A stretch of DNA of 64,000 nucleotides from Ameyamaea chiangmaiensis (GCF_025995235.1 NZ_BAPT01000048.1:30712-94711), one strand, 5' to 3'; positions 36,089 to 47,507 are shown, counted from the stretch's first letter. The notes: generated by a model not told the origin, from the letters alone. Translations and numbers: made by a program.

Positions 36089-37024
36089 ATGAATCGACTG
36101 CCTGACCTCGAAGCCTGGGCCATATTCGCCAAGGTGGTGGAGACCCGGTCCTTCGCGCAGGCGGCCGAGGCCCTGCGCCTGTCCAAGCCCACGGTCTCCA
36201 AGGCCATCACGCGCCTGGAACAGCGCCTGGGCGTCGCGCTGCTCAATCGTACCTCGCGCAAACTGGCGCTGACCGAGGCAGGGCGCGGGGCTGTGGACCG
36301 CGCGGCGCGGCTTCTGGCCGAAGGGGAGCTGATCGAGGCCGAGATTCAGGACCGGGCACCGGTGCCGGCGGGCCGCGTGCGCGTATCGGCGCCCATGTCG
36401 TTCGGCCTGATGCATCTGGCGCCGATCCTGCCGGACTTCATGGCGGCCTATCCCGCTGTCGAGATCGAGGTCGATTTCAATGACGCCGTCGTCGATCTCG
36501 TCGGTGGCGGCTACGATCTGGCGCTGCGGATCGGGACGTTGGCCACGTCGTCGCTGCGGGCACGGCGACTGTGTGCGGTCCGGCTTCTGGTGGTCGCTTC
36601 GCCCCAGAACCTGCATCGGTTCGGTCAGCCGGCGCATCCGCGCGATCTGGAGAACCGTCCAGGCCTTGTCTATACCGGCGTCGCGTCACCCGGGACCGTG
36701 CGTTTGACCGGCCCCGGCGACGACAGCTATCAGGTCACCCTGTCGGGCGGGTTGCGGTCCAACAATGCGGAGGCGTTCCTCCCGGCGCTGAGGGCCGGTT
36801 GCGGGATTGCCCTGATGCCCGAGTTCATGATCTGGCGCGAACTGCGCGACGGGGTTCTGGAACATGTGCTGCCCGACTGGGGGGCGGCGCCGATCGCGCT
36901 CCATCTGGTGACGCCGCCCGGCGCGCTGCGCCCGGCCCGGGTGTCGGTCCTGATGGAGTATCTGCGTTCGCGTCTTTCGTCCGCGCCCTGGGCGATCGAC
37001 CATGATCCCCGTCAGGACGTGTAA
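36089..37024 (+). CDS. LysR-family transcriptional regulator
   Basis: The 311-residue protein has an N-terminal winged helix (DLEAWAIFAKVVETRSFAQAAEALRLSKPTVSKAITRLEQRLG) and a LysR effector domain beginning near VPAGRVRVSAPMSFGLMHLAPILPDF. It belongs to the same broad subgroup as the protein at 15361-16275. It is divergent from the pirin gene, which is its probable target. Its 3' end overlaps the end of convergent hutG by 13 bases. Confidence 0.92.
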   Translation: MNRLPDLEAWAIFAKVVETRSFAQAAEALRLSKPTVSKAITRLEQRLGVALLNRTSRKLALTEAGRGAVDRAARLLAEGELIEAEIQDRAPVPAGRVRVSAPMSFGLMHLAPILPDFMAAYPAVEIEVDFNDAVVDLVGGGYDLALRIGTLATSSLRARRLCAVRLLVVASPQNLHRFGQPAHPRDLENRPGLVYTGVASPGTVRLTGPGDDSYQVTLSGGLRSNNAEAFLPALRAGCGIALMPEFMIWRELRDGVLEHVLPDWGAAPIALHLVTPPGALRPARVSVLMEYLRSRLSSAPWAIDHDPRQDV

Positions 37025-37812
37025 CACCAGCCCAGAAGGCGGTCGAGCATGGCGTTGATGGTCGTGCACAGCGCGTCGGCCTTGGCCGGTGACACCGGCC
37101 AGGGCGCGTTCTCGGAGGCGAGATATGTCGTCTGGGCAAGTTCGAGCTGGATCGCGTGGATGCCGCGTTCCGGTTGGCCGTAGTGACGTGTGGTGTAACC
37201 GCCCTTGAAGCGGCCGTTATACACATGGCTGTAGCCTGACGCGGCCGCCACCTGTCGCACCGCATCGGCAAGCGAGGCCGCGCACGACGCGCCGTCATGG
37301 GTGCCGATGTTCAGGTCGGGCAGGACGCCTTCGAACAGGCGCGGGATTTCCGAACGGATCGAATGGGCGTCCCACAGGATCGCGGTGCCGAACTGGGCGC
37401 GCAGGCGATCGAGTTCCTGCGTGATCGCGTCGTGATAGGGACGCCAGTAGGACGCCACCCGCGCCGCCGTCTCGTCCGGACCCGGTGCCTCGCCATCGCG
37501 ATAGATCGGGTCTCCGTCGAAGGTCAGATGCGGGACGAGGCCCGTGACGGGGAGGCCGGGATACAGGACGCCGTCATCCGCGCCGCGATTGAGATCGACG
37601 ACATAGCGGGAATGAGTCGCCCGCAGCACGCCGATCCCGCGCGCCGCCGCACCGTCGTACAGCGCCTCCATCCACCAGTCGGTATCCACGCAAGCCTGGC
37701 CGATCGAGCCGAAGCGATCGAGGATGTCGCGGGGCACGTGCCGCCCCGCATGCGGAATGGTGACCAGAACCGGCGTCGTGCCGGGGTTGAGCGTGAAAAG
37801 GGCTGGATCCAT
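37012..37812 (-). CDS. hutG: N-formylglutamate deformylase
   Basis: The 266-residue protein has the N-formylglutamate amidohydrolase fold: TPVLVTIPHAGRHVP with the first metal His, DTDWWMEALYDGAA, ATHSRYVVDLNRG, and ILWDAHSIRSEIPRLF with further metal ligands. It releases formate and glutamate from N-formyl-L-glutamate, the last step of the five-step histidine pathway. It follows hutF by 27 bases on the same strand, so the two form an operon. Confidence 0.95.
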   Translation of the reverse strand: MDPALFTLNPGTTPVLVTIPHAGRHVPRDILDRFGSIGQACVDTDWWMEALYDGAAARGIGVLRATHSRYVVDLNRGADDGVLYPGLPVTGLVPHLTFDGDPIYRDGEAPGPDETAARVASYWRPYHDAITQELDRLRAQFGTAILWDAHSIRSEIPRLFEGVLPDLNIGTHDGASCAASLADAVRQVAAASGYSHVYNGRFKGGYTTRHYGQPERGIHAIQLELAQTTYLASENAPWPVSPAKADALCTTINAMLDRLLGWCYTS

Positions 37813-37839
37813 GGTGGTCTTCTGTCCCGTGTTCGCTGG

Positions 37840-39216
37840 TCAGTCGTCGAGGAGCGCGGTGACCACGTGCGCGAAGGCGCGCAGGGCGTCCGCACGCATC
37901 GGATGCTCGCCGTCGCGCACGCGCCAGGTGCCGTGGCACATCACATCGCGGATTGGCAGCCGACTGGTGGCAAACAGCGCGCTGTCGAACCGTGTGCTGG
38001 CCTGACGGGCGGGTATCGGCAGGTGCTCCGTGTCCAGCACGCACAGATCGGCACGCGCCCCCGTCCGCACCCCCCACAGCGGCAATCCGCAGGCCTGCGC
38101 GCCCCCCTGCGTGGCCGATTGCCATAAGTAAGTGCCAACGGAGCCGAGGGCGTCGTCCGGCAGGCTGATGCAGCGCTGCTGATGCCACAGGCGCTGGCCG
38201 TATTCCAGCAGGCGCAGTTCCTCGCCCGGCGAGATCTGGATATTGCTGTCGGATCCGATGCCGAACGTGCCACGCTCTTTCAGAAACGGCGAGAGCGGAA
38301 AGACCCCGTCACCAAGATTGGCTTCGGTGATCGGACACAGCCCCGCAACAGCGCCGCTGTGCGCCAGACGCGTCGTCTCCTGTGCTGTCATGTGCGTGGC
38401 ATGTACCAGGCACCAGTTACGCCCGACATCGACGGATTCCAGAAGACAGGCGACGGGTGTCTGTCCTGTCGCCGCTACGCACTGGTCGATTTCGGCCTGT
38501 TGTTCGGCGATGTGGATGTGAAAGGGGCGGTCCGCCGCCTGTGCCGACAGGGCACGGATCGCGGCGATATCGGCGGCGCGCAGGGAATGGGCCGCATAGC
38601 CGGTCAGAATGCGGCCCGGTGCGTAGCGCTGCCGGTCGATGCGGGTGACGAGGTCGTCGATGAACGCCGGATCGGACGCAAAGCGACGTTGCGGCTCCGC
38701 CAGCGGCGTGGCACCAAACCCCGCGTGGGTGTACAGCGTCGGCAGCAATGTCAGTCCAATGCCGGTGTCACGCGCGGCGATAGCCAGTTGCTGGGCCATC
38801 TCGGCCGGATCGGTATAGGCGTTTCCCTGCGGATCGCGGTGCAGATAGTGAAATTCGGCGACATGCGTGTAACCGGCGCAAAGCATCTCGGTATAGAGCG
38901 CGCGGGCGATGGCCTGAAGCTGTTCGGGGGTGACGCGCAGGGCAAGCCGATACATCAGTTGCCGCCACGTCCAGAAACTGTCGCGCGGCTGCAGACGCGC
39001 TTCGGCGAGGCCGGCCATGGCGCGCTGAAACGCGTGCGAGTGCAGGTTGGGCATCGCCGGCACCACGAGGGGCGCACGCCAGTCCGCATTCTCGGGCGTT
39101 GCGTCCGGTGTGACGGAGGCGAAGTGACCCTGTGCATCGACCTCCAGCCGCACGTTCGCCCGCCATCCGTCCGGCAGCAGGGCGTGCTCGGCAAAACCGG
39201 TGCTAGGCAGGGTCAT
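37840..39216 (-). CDS. hutF: Formimidoylglutamate deiminase
   Basis: The 458-residue amidohydrolase begins MTLPSTGFAEHALLPDGW and has the metal motif MPNLHSHAFQRAMAG. Further His residues are in CAGYTHVAEFHYLH, PFHIHIAEQQAEI and WCLVHATHM, and the catalytic Asp is in FGIGSDSNIQISPGEELRLLEYGQR. It deaminates N-formimidoyl-L-glutamate to N-formyl-L-glutamate, which HutG then cleaves. It is divergent from hutI, and the 97-base gap contains a HutC-like operator. Confidence 0.95.
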   Translation of the reverse strand: MTLPSTGFAEHALLPDGWRANVRLEVDAQGHFASVTPDATPENADWRAPLVVPAMPNLHSHAFQRAMAGLAEARLQPRDSFWTWRQLMYRLALRVTPEQLQAIARALYTEMLCAGYTHVAEFHYLHRDPQGNAYTDPAEMAQQLAIAARDTGIGLTLLPTLYTHAGFGATPLAEPQRRFASDPAFIDDLVTRIDRQRYAPGRILTGYAAHSLRAADIAAIRALSAQAADRPFHIHIAEQQAEIDQCVAATGQTPVACLLESVDVGRNWCLVHATHMTAQETTRLAHSGAVAGLCPITEANLGDGVFPLSPFLKERGTFGIGSDSNIQISPGEELRLLEYGQRLWHQQRCISLPDDALGSVGTYLWQSATQGGAQACGLPLWGVRTGARADLCVLDTEHLPIPARQASTRFDSALFATSRLPIRDVMCHGTWRVRDGEHPMRADALRAFAHVVTALLDD

Positions 39217-39258
39217 GCTGCGGATCTCCGTCTGGCCATCGCAGCGATCCTACAGGCT

Positions 39259-39287
39259 TTGACACAGTTGTATATACCATTCATTGT
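39259..39287 (+). promoter_or_regulatory. HutC-like operator and promoter between hutF and hutI
   Basis: TTGACA at 39259-39264 is a consensus -35 element, with a weak -10 (CATTGT) 17 bases later. Inside the spacer lies TTGTATATACCA (39268-39279), whose GTATATAC core is a perfect palindrome. It matches the known HutC operator core TGTATATACA with one change. It can control both hutFG and hutI-hutC. Confidence 0.6.
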
Positions 39288-39313
39288 CGCGCACGTCTGA
39301 CGGGAGAGCGGGA

Positions 39314-40546
39314 ATGTGGGACCGGTTGTGGATCGGGATCAACGCGGCGACGATGGATATCGACAGGGACGCCGGTCCCTACGGTCTGATTGACGACGCG
39401 GCCATCGGCGTTCGCGACGGTCGCATCGTCTGGGTGGGCGCGCGCGCCGATCTGTCCGGTCGTCCCGGGGCACTGGCCCGACAGGTGATCGACGGCGACG
39501 GCGCTCTTGTGACGCCGGGGTTGATCGACGCGCACACGCATATCGTGTTCGCCGGTGATCGCAGCGGCGAGTTCGAGCGGCGACTCAATGGCGAACGCTA
39601 TGCCGATATCGCGCGCGAGGGCGGCGGCATTCTCGCAACCGTACGTGCGACGCGCGCTGCCGACGAGGCCGCGTTGCTGGCGTCCGCGCTTGGTCGCGCG
39701 CGGCGAATGATCGCGGCCGGAACGACGACGATCGAGATCAAGTCCGGATATGGCCTGACGGAGGCTGGCGAGATCAAGATGCTCCGCGTGGCGCGCGCGA
39801 TCGAAACCGCGTTGCCGGTCAGGGTGCGGACGAGTTTCCTGGCTGCCCATGCGCTGCCGCCGGAATATGCGGGGCGGCCGGACGCGTATGTCGATCACAT
39901 CTGTGAGGACATGCTGCCGGCGGTGGTGGCGGAGGGCCTTGTCGACGCCGTGGATGCCTTCTGCGAGGGGATTGCCTTTTCGCCCGATCAGGTCAGTCGA
40001 GTCTTCGAGGCCGCCCGGTCGGCCGGCCGGCCCGTGCGTCTGCATGCCGACCAGATGTCCGATCGGAACGGGGGCGCGCTGGCCGCCGCGTTCGGCGCCT
40101 TGTCGGCGGACCATATCGAGTATCTGAACGAAGGCGGCGTCGCAGCGATGGCCGCCGCCGGGACGGTGGCGATGCTGCTGCCCGGTGCGTTCTACTTTAT
40201 CGGCGAAACGATGCAGCCGCCCGTGGCACAGTTGCGGGCGGCCGGCGTGCCGATCGGCCTAGCGACGGACTGCAATCCGGGAACATCGCCGATGACGTCG
40301 CTGACGGCGGTGATGAACATGGGCTGCACGCTGTTTCGTCTGACGCCGGCCGAGGCGTTGTCGGCAACGACCCGGGTCGCCGCCAAGGCCCTGGGGATGG
40401 TGGGGGAGGTGGGATGTCTGCGGGCGGGACTGCATGCCGATCTGGCGTTCTGGGCGGTCAGTGGACCACAGGAACTGTCCTACTGGATCGGGGGGGTGAT
40501 GCCTTCCGGTCGCGTGTTTGCCGGGGTGCCCGATGATGCCGTCTGA
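39314..40546 (+). CDS. hutI: Imidazolonepropionase
   Basis: The 410-residue amidohydrolase has the family metal motif GLIDAHTHIVFAGDRSGEFE, then GTTTIEIKSGYGLT, the His-containing LHADQM, SADHIEYLNEGG and the metal-binding Asp in GLATDCNPGTSPMTS. It opens the imidazolone ring to give formimidoylglutamate. The ATG at 39314 follows GGGAGAG; a TTG at 39284 would add ten residues. The stop overlaps the start of hutC by 14 bases. Confidence 0.96.
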   Translation: MWDRLWIGINAATMDIDRDAGPYGLIDDAAIGVRDGRIVWVGARADLSGRPGALARQVIDGDGALVTPGLIDAHTHIVFAGDRSGEFERRLNGERYADIAREGGGILATVRATRAADEAALLASALGRARRMIAAGTTTIEIKSGYGLTEAGEIKMLRVARAIETALPVRVRTSFLAAHALPPEYAGRPDAYVDHICEDMLPAVVAEGLVDAVDAFCEGIAFSPDQVSRVFEAARSAGRPVRLHADQMSDRNGGALAAAFGALSADHIEYLNEGGVAAMAAAGTVAMLLPGAFYFIGETMQPPVAQLRAAGVPIGLATDCNPGTSPMTSLTAVMNMGCTLFRLTPAEALSATTRVAAKALGMVGEVGCLRAGLHADLAFWAVSGPQELSYWIGGVMPSGRVFAGVPDDAV

Positions 40547-41279
40547 TCGCCGGTTCGCGACTGATCCCTCCACGGTCCGTCCCGTGGCTCGCTATGAGCA
40601 GGTCAAGCGTTACATCACCGACCGGATCGCCGATGGCGTCTGGCATGAAGGCGACCGGCTCCCGTCGGAAATGGATCTGGTCGATGCGCTCGGCGTCTCC
40701 CGCATGACGGTCAACCGGGCCTTGCGGGAGTTGACCGGCGAAGGGGTGATCACACGGGCCCAGGGGGTGGGCAGCTTCGTCGCCCCCGCGGCACCGCGCG
40801 CCGAGCTTCTGGAACTGCATGATATCGCCGACGAGATCACGCGGAGCGGGCACACGCATCGCGCGCGTGTCCTGATGGTGTCGAGCGTCCGCGCCGACAT
40901 GGCGCTGGCCGCCGCATTCGACGTGCGGCCGGGGACGAAGCTGTTTCATTCCGTCATCGTGCATGACGAGGACGAGACCCCGCTTCAGGTGGAGGAACGC
41001 TACGTCGCGCCGCATTTTCTGCCCGATTATCTCGACCTCGATCTGGCGACAGTCCCACCCCACCGGCATCTGAGCCGCGCCGCCCCGGCCGAACAGATCG
41101 AGCATGTGATTTTTGCCGTCACGCCGTGCGAGCGCCTGCGGGCATGGCTTGATCTGCCGACACCGGAGCCGTGTCTGCAGCTTATGCGGCGCACATGGGT
41201 AAACGGACGCGTGGTGATGCGGGGGACGTTTACCTCCCCCGGAAGCCGGTACAGCATCGGCGGCCGCTACATCCCGTAA
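40533..41279 (+). CDS. hutC: Histidine-utilisation repressor HutC (GntR family)
   Basis: The 248-residue protein has an N-terminal GntR winged helix (YEQVKRYITDRIADGVWHEGDRLPSEMDLVDALGVSRMTVNRALRELTGEG) and a UTRA effector domain (ELHDIADEITRSGHTHRARV, EERYVAPHFLPDYL, RAAPAEQIEHVIFAV) of the HutC subgroup. It represses hut genes until urocanate binds. The start overlaps the end of hutI, so the two are translationally coupled. Two HutC-like operators flank its own operon. Confidence 0.95.
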   Translation: MMPSDRRFATDPSTVRPVARYEQVKRYITDRIADGVWHEGDRLPSEMDLVDALGVSRMTVNRALRELTGEGVITRAQGVGSFVAPAAPRAELLELHDIADEITRSGHTHRARVLMVSSVRADMALAAAFDVRPGTKLFHSVIVHDEDETPLQVEERYVAPHFLPDYLDLDLATVPPHRHLSRAAPAEQIEHVIFAVTPCERLRAWLDLPTPEPCLQLMRRTWVNGRVVMRGTFTSPGSRYSIGGRYIP

Positions 41280-41294
41280 CGACCGCGTATCGGC

Positions 41295-41339
41295 TTGACA
41301 GGTCGGGCGAGCCGCGCTTACCGAATTTGTATAGACAGG
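41295..41339 (+). promoter_or_regulatory. HutC-like operator and promoter upstream of hutU
   Basis: TTGACA at 41295-41300 is followed at a 17-base distance by TTACCG. The operator-like TTGTATAGACAGG lies at 41327-41339, close to the pattern TTGTATATACAAG. Its position downstream of the -10 would block elongation or initiation of hutUH. It is the second such site in this locus. Confidence 0.55.
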
Positions 41340-41383
41340 AACAGGCAGGCGCCGCACCGCGCAGGCCCTGCGGAGATATCCCG

Positions 41384-43080
<1,697 letters not shown>

Positions 43081-43084
<4 letters not shown>

Positions 43085-44643
43085 GCGATCCGGAACAGAC
43101 GATGACGGCGCAGACGATCCGGCTCGACCCCGGCGCGCTGACGCTGGACGACATCCGCGTCGTCGTGGCCGCGCGTCCACGGATCGAGATCGGCGCACCA
43201 ACGTGGGCGTTGCTGGACGAGACCGCGCGGTCGGTCGATCGCATCGTTGCGCGGGGGGAGCCGGTGTATGGTGTGAACACCGGCTTTGGAAAACTCGCCA
43301 AGACGCGCATTGCCGATGACAATCTGCGCGTTTTGCAGCGCAATCTGGTGCTCAGCCACGCGGCCGGGATCGGCGCGCCGATGGCCGAGCGGGTCGTGCG
43401 CCTGATGATGCTGTTGAAGGCCAACGGTCTGGCGCGCGGTTTCTCCGGCGTGCGGCCGGACGTGGTTCGGCTGTTGATCGAGATGCTCAATCGTGGCGTG
43501 ACGCCGGTCGTGCCGGAGAAGGGATCGGTCGGAGCATCGGGCGATCTGGCGCCACTGGCACACCTCAGTGCCGTGATGATCGGCGAGGGCGAGGCCTTCG
43601 TGGACGGCAATCGCCTGTCCGGTGGTCACGCCCTGCGCGCGGTCGGTCTGGCGCCGGTCGAACTGGGCCCCAAGGAGGGGCTGGCTCTGCTCAACGGCAC
43701 GCAGGCGTCCACGGCGCTGGCATTGGTGGCCCTGCTGGATGCGGAGGGGCTCTTTCACTCCGCACTGGTGACAGGGGGGCTGACCCTTGATGCGGCGCGC
43801 GGTACGGATGCGCCGTTTGATCCGCGTCTGCATGCGCTGAGGGGACAGAAAGGCCAGATCGCCTGTGCGGCGGTCTATCGTGCCCTGATGGAGGGGTCGG
43901 CGATCCGTGCCTCCCATCGTCACGAGGATGAGCGCGTGCAGGATCCGTACTGCCTGCGGTGCCAGCCACAGGTCATGGGTGCGTGTCTGGACTCGCTGCG
44001 CCATGCTGCATCGGTTCTTCTGATCGAAGCGAACGCGGTGTCGGATAATCCGATCCATTTCGCACAGACCGACGAGATGATATCGGGCGGCAATTTCCAT
44101 GCCGAGCCGGTGGCGATTGCAGCCGACCTGATGGCGATCGCGGTCTCGGAGATCGGGGCCATCGCGGAGCGGCGGCTTGCCTTGCTGGTGGACGCGCAGA
44201 TGAGCGGTCTCCCCCCATTCCTGGTCCATGACAGCGGCCTGAATTCGGGGTTCATGATCGCGCAGGTGACGGCGGCGGCCCTGGCGTCGGAAAACAAGAC
44301 CCTGGCGCATCCCGCCAGCATCGACAGTCTGCCGACATCGGCAAACCAGGAAGATCACGTCAGCATGGCGACCTTTGCCGCCCGGCGCGTACATGACATC
44401 AACGACAACGTGCGGACGATCATCGCGATCGAATATCTCGCCGCGGTGCAGGGGCTGGATTTTCTCGCCCCCCTGACGACGTCGGCGCCTCTGGCCGATG
44501 CGGCCACTGCCTTGCGCGCGGTCGTGCCGTTTTATGCGCGCGACCGTGTGTTCACTCCCGACATCGAAGCCGCCCGAGCCCTGGTGGCGGCCGGCGCATT
44601 GCCGCGCGCCGTGTTCCCCGTGGCATTGCCGAGGGTCGTCTGA
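43081..44643 (+). CDS. hutH: Histidine ammonia-lyase
   Basis: The 520-residue lyase contains the MIO-forming triad Ala152-Ser153-Gly154 in SVGASGDLAPLAHLS. Other family motifs are GVNTGFGKLAKTRI near residue 65, QRNLVLSHAAGIG, and GNFHAEPVAIAADLMAIA. It converts histidine to urocanate and ammonia. The ATG overlaps the hutU stop by four bases, so the two are translated together. It completes the pathway; no histidine permease gene is adjacent. Confidence 0.97.
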
Positions 44644-45552
44644 CCAGGCGGTGCGGACTGCGGGCCTCGCGACCTGTGGGAGCGGGGGCCGTCGGGATGG
44701 CGGCGCTTGATCGGCGTGTGCGCAGAACGCGAGGGTGTCGTTCAGACGAATATGATGCACCCACAGGATGTGCGGCTTTGCGGCGTGACGGAAGTGGGGG
44801 TGGTTAACCTTAGGCTGTCACGTGATAAGAACATGATGTTTACCATTTTCGTTCCGTAAAACTAACGTAGTGTCCAGCACGTTTCTTGACTGTGAGGGCG
44901 CACATGTTTTCTCCGGATCGACCATCGTATGATGGTGCAGATTCCGTCGAGTTGGTTCCTGCTTTGCGACCGGAACCCGCAGACCTTATGTGGACCACAT
45001 CAGGACGGTGCTCCGGGACAGCTATAGACCCGCCACGGTGACCGTCGATATCGGCGCACGCTCGTTGGAACTGAACGGCGGGACGAACCCCGCCTTGTAT
45101 TGTCGCCTACCTGCGCCTTCATGCATCTCGACGATCATCACCAGTGGGATATCGGCGCTATAACGGGCCGTCATCCCTCGGATAACGGTCCATCGTGGCC
45201 ACGACAATATTGCATGCGTGGTTGTCGGCGCATGTCCCGCACGCATGTTGGTATCACAGGAGGAAGCCGGGTCCGCCGTTGACGCGCCTTATCGGCGCGG
45301 GGTGGTGCTCGGTCGTCTGTCGCGGAATCCGATGCCGCCGGGCCGAGAATGAGGGTGGCATAACATCCACGCCATACAATCACATGAGAGATGTGACGTA
45401 TACGTCGGAAGTGCCGGTGATGTGCTGCTCAAGAATCACGGAATGGTTATTTTGTTGATCAAAATAACATGCCATATGTGATTTTATCCGGACACGGGTG
45501 TGATCTCATCACGCTGCCGGTCGTCGTCTCGGCAAACTCCGGGGAGGATAAT
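44644..45552. other. 909-base region without a supported gene
   Basis: No frame here resembles a known family. A minus-strand frame at 45022-45246 (74 residues, RGMTARYSADIPLVMIVEMHEG) has no ribosome binding site and no recognised homologue; it could be decayed coding sequence. Base composition is more mixed than in the hut genes, and a tract at 44815-44880 is AT-rich. The right end carries a palindrome upstream of the decayed DeoR gene. The region marks the boundary between the hut locus and the accessory block. Confidence 0.55.
45446..45468. promoter_or_regulatory. Palindromic operator candidate of the ketose cluster
   Basis: Perfect 8-base arms GTTATTTT and AAAATAAC flank GTTGATC. The site lies about 85 bases upstream of the DeoR-type reading frame and is AT-rich against its surroundings. 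DeoR-family regulators often bind such sites next to their own gene. Confidence 0.45.
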
Positions 45553-46017
45553 GTGAGAGGCTCAGTGGCACGGCGGCAGGACGCTATTCTCGCCTATGTC
45601 GTGGAGCACGGGCGCGCGACGATCGAGGAACTGTCGCTTTGCTTCTCCACCAGCCGGATGATCGCTCACGGAAGCGCTCGCCTACTGGTTGAACGCGGGG
45701 CGGTGCGCAAGGGGCACGGGGGTCTGTCAGCCCTGGCGAGCGGCACGCCCGAGACCTGTATTGCTGCCCCACCAGGCTGCTTTGGTGTTGAAAAATCCGA
45801 GAGTGCCCGCGCGGCGGCCGACAGGGTGGAGGCCAGGCCGATTATCGTTCCGGACGATTCCTCGACGTCGGTGATTGTGTCTGAACAGATTCCGCGGACA
45901 GGTCCGATCCCGGCACTCGGGCGCATCTCAAGGATGCGGGCCCGAACCTGACCGTGGCGCTGCGAGCAAAGGCGCGCATGGCCGCCGTCGCCATGACCGG
46001 GAAGGCAGTCGGGTAGA
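45553..46017 (+). pseudogene. Decayed DeoR-family transcriptional regulator
   Basis: A GTG at 45553 follows an excellent GGGGAGGATAAT site and opens a frame with a DeoR winged helix (VARRQDAILAYVVEHGRATIEELSLCFSTSRM, then GAVRKGHGG). The next part, ARAAADRVEARPIIVPDDSSTSVIV, resembles the start of the DeoR sugar-phosphate sensor domain. The frame stops at 45951 after about 132 residues, against roughly 250 for the family. Beyond about 45925 another frame reads HLKDAGPNLTVALRAKARM to a stop at 46017, which suggests a frameshift plus loss of most of the sensor domain. It stands before the isomerase gene and was presumably its regulator. A short functional protein cannot be excluded. Confidence 0.55.
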
Positions 46018-46045
46018 AATGACTACTGAGGAAAGGAACAGTCTG

Positions 46046-46513
46046 ATGCGTATTGCAGTCGCTGGAGACAGTGCGGGGGCCGGGCTTGCGAAAATACTGG
46101 CCGAACACCTTGGGAAAAAGGGCGGCCTGACCGTCGTTGATCTATCGGTTGCCCCTGACGGATCGGCCGAACTGTATGCGGGCCTGAGCGAGCGCGTGGG
46201 ATTGGCCATCCTGGCCGGGGAGTTCGATCGGGGAATCCTGTGCTGCGGGACGGGGATCGGCGTGTGTATGTCGGCCAACAAGATTCCCGGCATCCGCGCG
46301 GCACAGACCCACGACACCTACTCTGCCGAGCGCGCGGCGTTGTCCAACGACGCGCATATCATCACGATGGGTGCGCGCGTGATCGGGTTGGAACTTGCGA
46401 AAGTCATCGCCGAAGCATGGCTTGCGAAGACGTTCGATCCCGCAAGCCCGTCTGCGAAAAATGTTGCCGGTGTCGATGCACTTGCACGAAAGTATGCCGT
46501 CGCGCATGAATGA
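46046..46513 (+). CDS. RpiB/LacAB-family sugar-phosphate isomerase
   Basis: The 155-residue protein begins MRIAVAGDSAGAGLAKILAEHLG and has the family active-site segment ILCCGTGIGVCMSANK with the catalytic Cys, followed by AAQTHDTYSAERAALSNDAHIITMGARVIG. The family interconverts aldose and ketose phosphates (ribose-5-phosphate isomerase B, LacAB, and the tetrulose phosphate isomerases EryI, DerI and LerI). The ATG at 46046 follows GAGGAAAGG; an ATG at 46019 is possible. Next to a DhaK-type kinase and a sugar ABC transporter, a tetrulose-phosphate substrate is the best guess. This is an inference. Confidence 0.88.
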   Translation: MRIAVAGDSAGAGLAKILAEHLGKKGGLTVVDLSVAPDGSAELYAGLSERVGLAILAGEFDRGILCCGTGIGVCMSANKIPGIRAAQTHDTYSAERAALSNDAHIITMGARVIGLELAKVIAEAWLAKTFDPASPSAKNVAGVDALARKYAVAHE

Positions 46514-46553
46514 CGTGTGACAAAAAATAGTCCTCTAGGCAAAAAGAATAAAA

Positions 46554-47486
46554 ATGATGAAAAAAGCCTGTTTTCTGCTGTCTGCCCTGCTGGCGACTTC
46601 CGTGTGCACCATGCACGTGGCCCACGCGGATGATCATGCTCCCTTGCGGTTCGTCCTGATTCCCAAGGTGGTGCATCCCTGGTTCGACAAGGTCAATAAC
46701 GGCGCCCAGGCTGCCGCACAGATGCTGAGCAAGGCGACCGGACGTCAGGTGACGGTCGAGTACCGCGCACCTCAGTCCGCCGACGTGTCGGTCCAGAACG
46801 ATATCATCGAACGCGCGATCGCGACCCATCCCAGCGGTATCCTGCTCGATCCACTCGATGAGAAGGGAAATCGTTCGACCATGGAGGAAGCGGCCAGTGA
46901 GGGGGTTGGCCTGACGGTCTTCGACTCTCCGGCCCCCGAAGGCATGGACGTCACCGGCGTCGGCGCAGATTTCTGCGAACAGGGCACCATCGCGGCCGAG
47001 CGTCTGGTCGCTCTCATTGGGAAAAAGGGCGACGTCGCCATCATGATGGGCGTCCCGACCGCACCCAATCATGCCCTGCGGGCCGCGTGCGAAAAGAAGG
47101 TGTTCGAGAAATATCCTGACGTGAAGCTGGTCGCTACGGGTATCGATAACGACAGCATCGAGACCGCGCAGAAGCAGGCATCTGCCATCATACAGGCGCA
47201 CCCGAACCTTGCGGGGTGGGTCACATGCGACGCGTCGGGGCCGGTCGGGGTCGGCCAGGCCATCCGCGAGAGCGGCCAGACGGGCAAGATCAAGGAAGTC
47301 GGTCTGGATAACCTCAATGATATGATACAGCTTATCAAGGATGGTGTTGCGGAATCCTCGGCGTCGAGCCGGCCCGAAATGCAGGGCTACTGGGCTGTTG
47401 TCGTCGCGTGGCAGAAGGCGAGCGGCCAGAAAACACCTAAATACGTCGACACCGGCATCGATATCCTGACCAAATCGTCGCTCTGA
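46554..47486 (+). CDS. Periplasmic sugar-binding protein of an ABC transporter
   Basis: The 310-residue protein has a signal peptide (MMKKACFLLSALLATSVCTMHVAHA) and a type I periplasmic binding fold of the ribose/galactose-binding family: RFVLIPKVVHPWFDKVNNGAQAAAQ, SGILLDPLDEKGN, FDSPAPEGMDVTGVGAD and VGLDNLNDMIQLIKDGV. It captures the sugar outside the inner membrane and delivers it to the permease at 48997. It is the first transporter gene, 40 bases after the isomerase. Confidence 0.92.
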   Translation: MMKKACFLLSALLATSVCTMHVAHADDHAPLRFVLIPKVVHPWFDKVNNGAQAAAQMLSKATGRQVTVEYRAPQSADVSVQNDIIERAIATHPSGILLDPLDEKGNRSTMEEAASEGVGLTVFDSPAPEGMDVTGVGADFCEQGTIAAERLVALIGKKGDVAIMMGVPTAPNHALRAACEKKVFEKYPDVKLVATGIDNDSIETAQKQASAIIQAHPNLAGWVTCDASGPVGVGQAIRESGQTGKIKEVGLDNLNDMIQLIKDGVAESSASSRPEMQGYWAVVVAWQKASGQKTPKYVDTGIDILTKSSL

Positions 47487-47507
47487 GCACGACAGGGGGA
47501 AACTCAG

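Noticed and set aside
45022..45246. 74-residue minus-strand frame in the gap after hutH
   Set aside because: No ribosome binding site and no recognised family; kept only as a remark on the gap.
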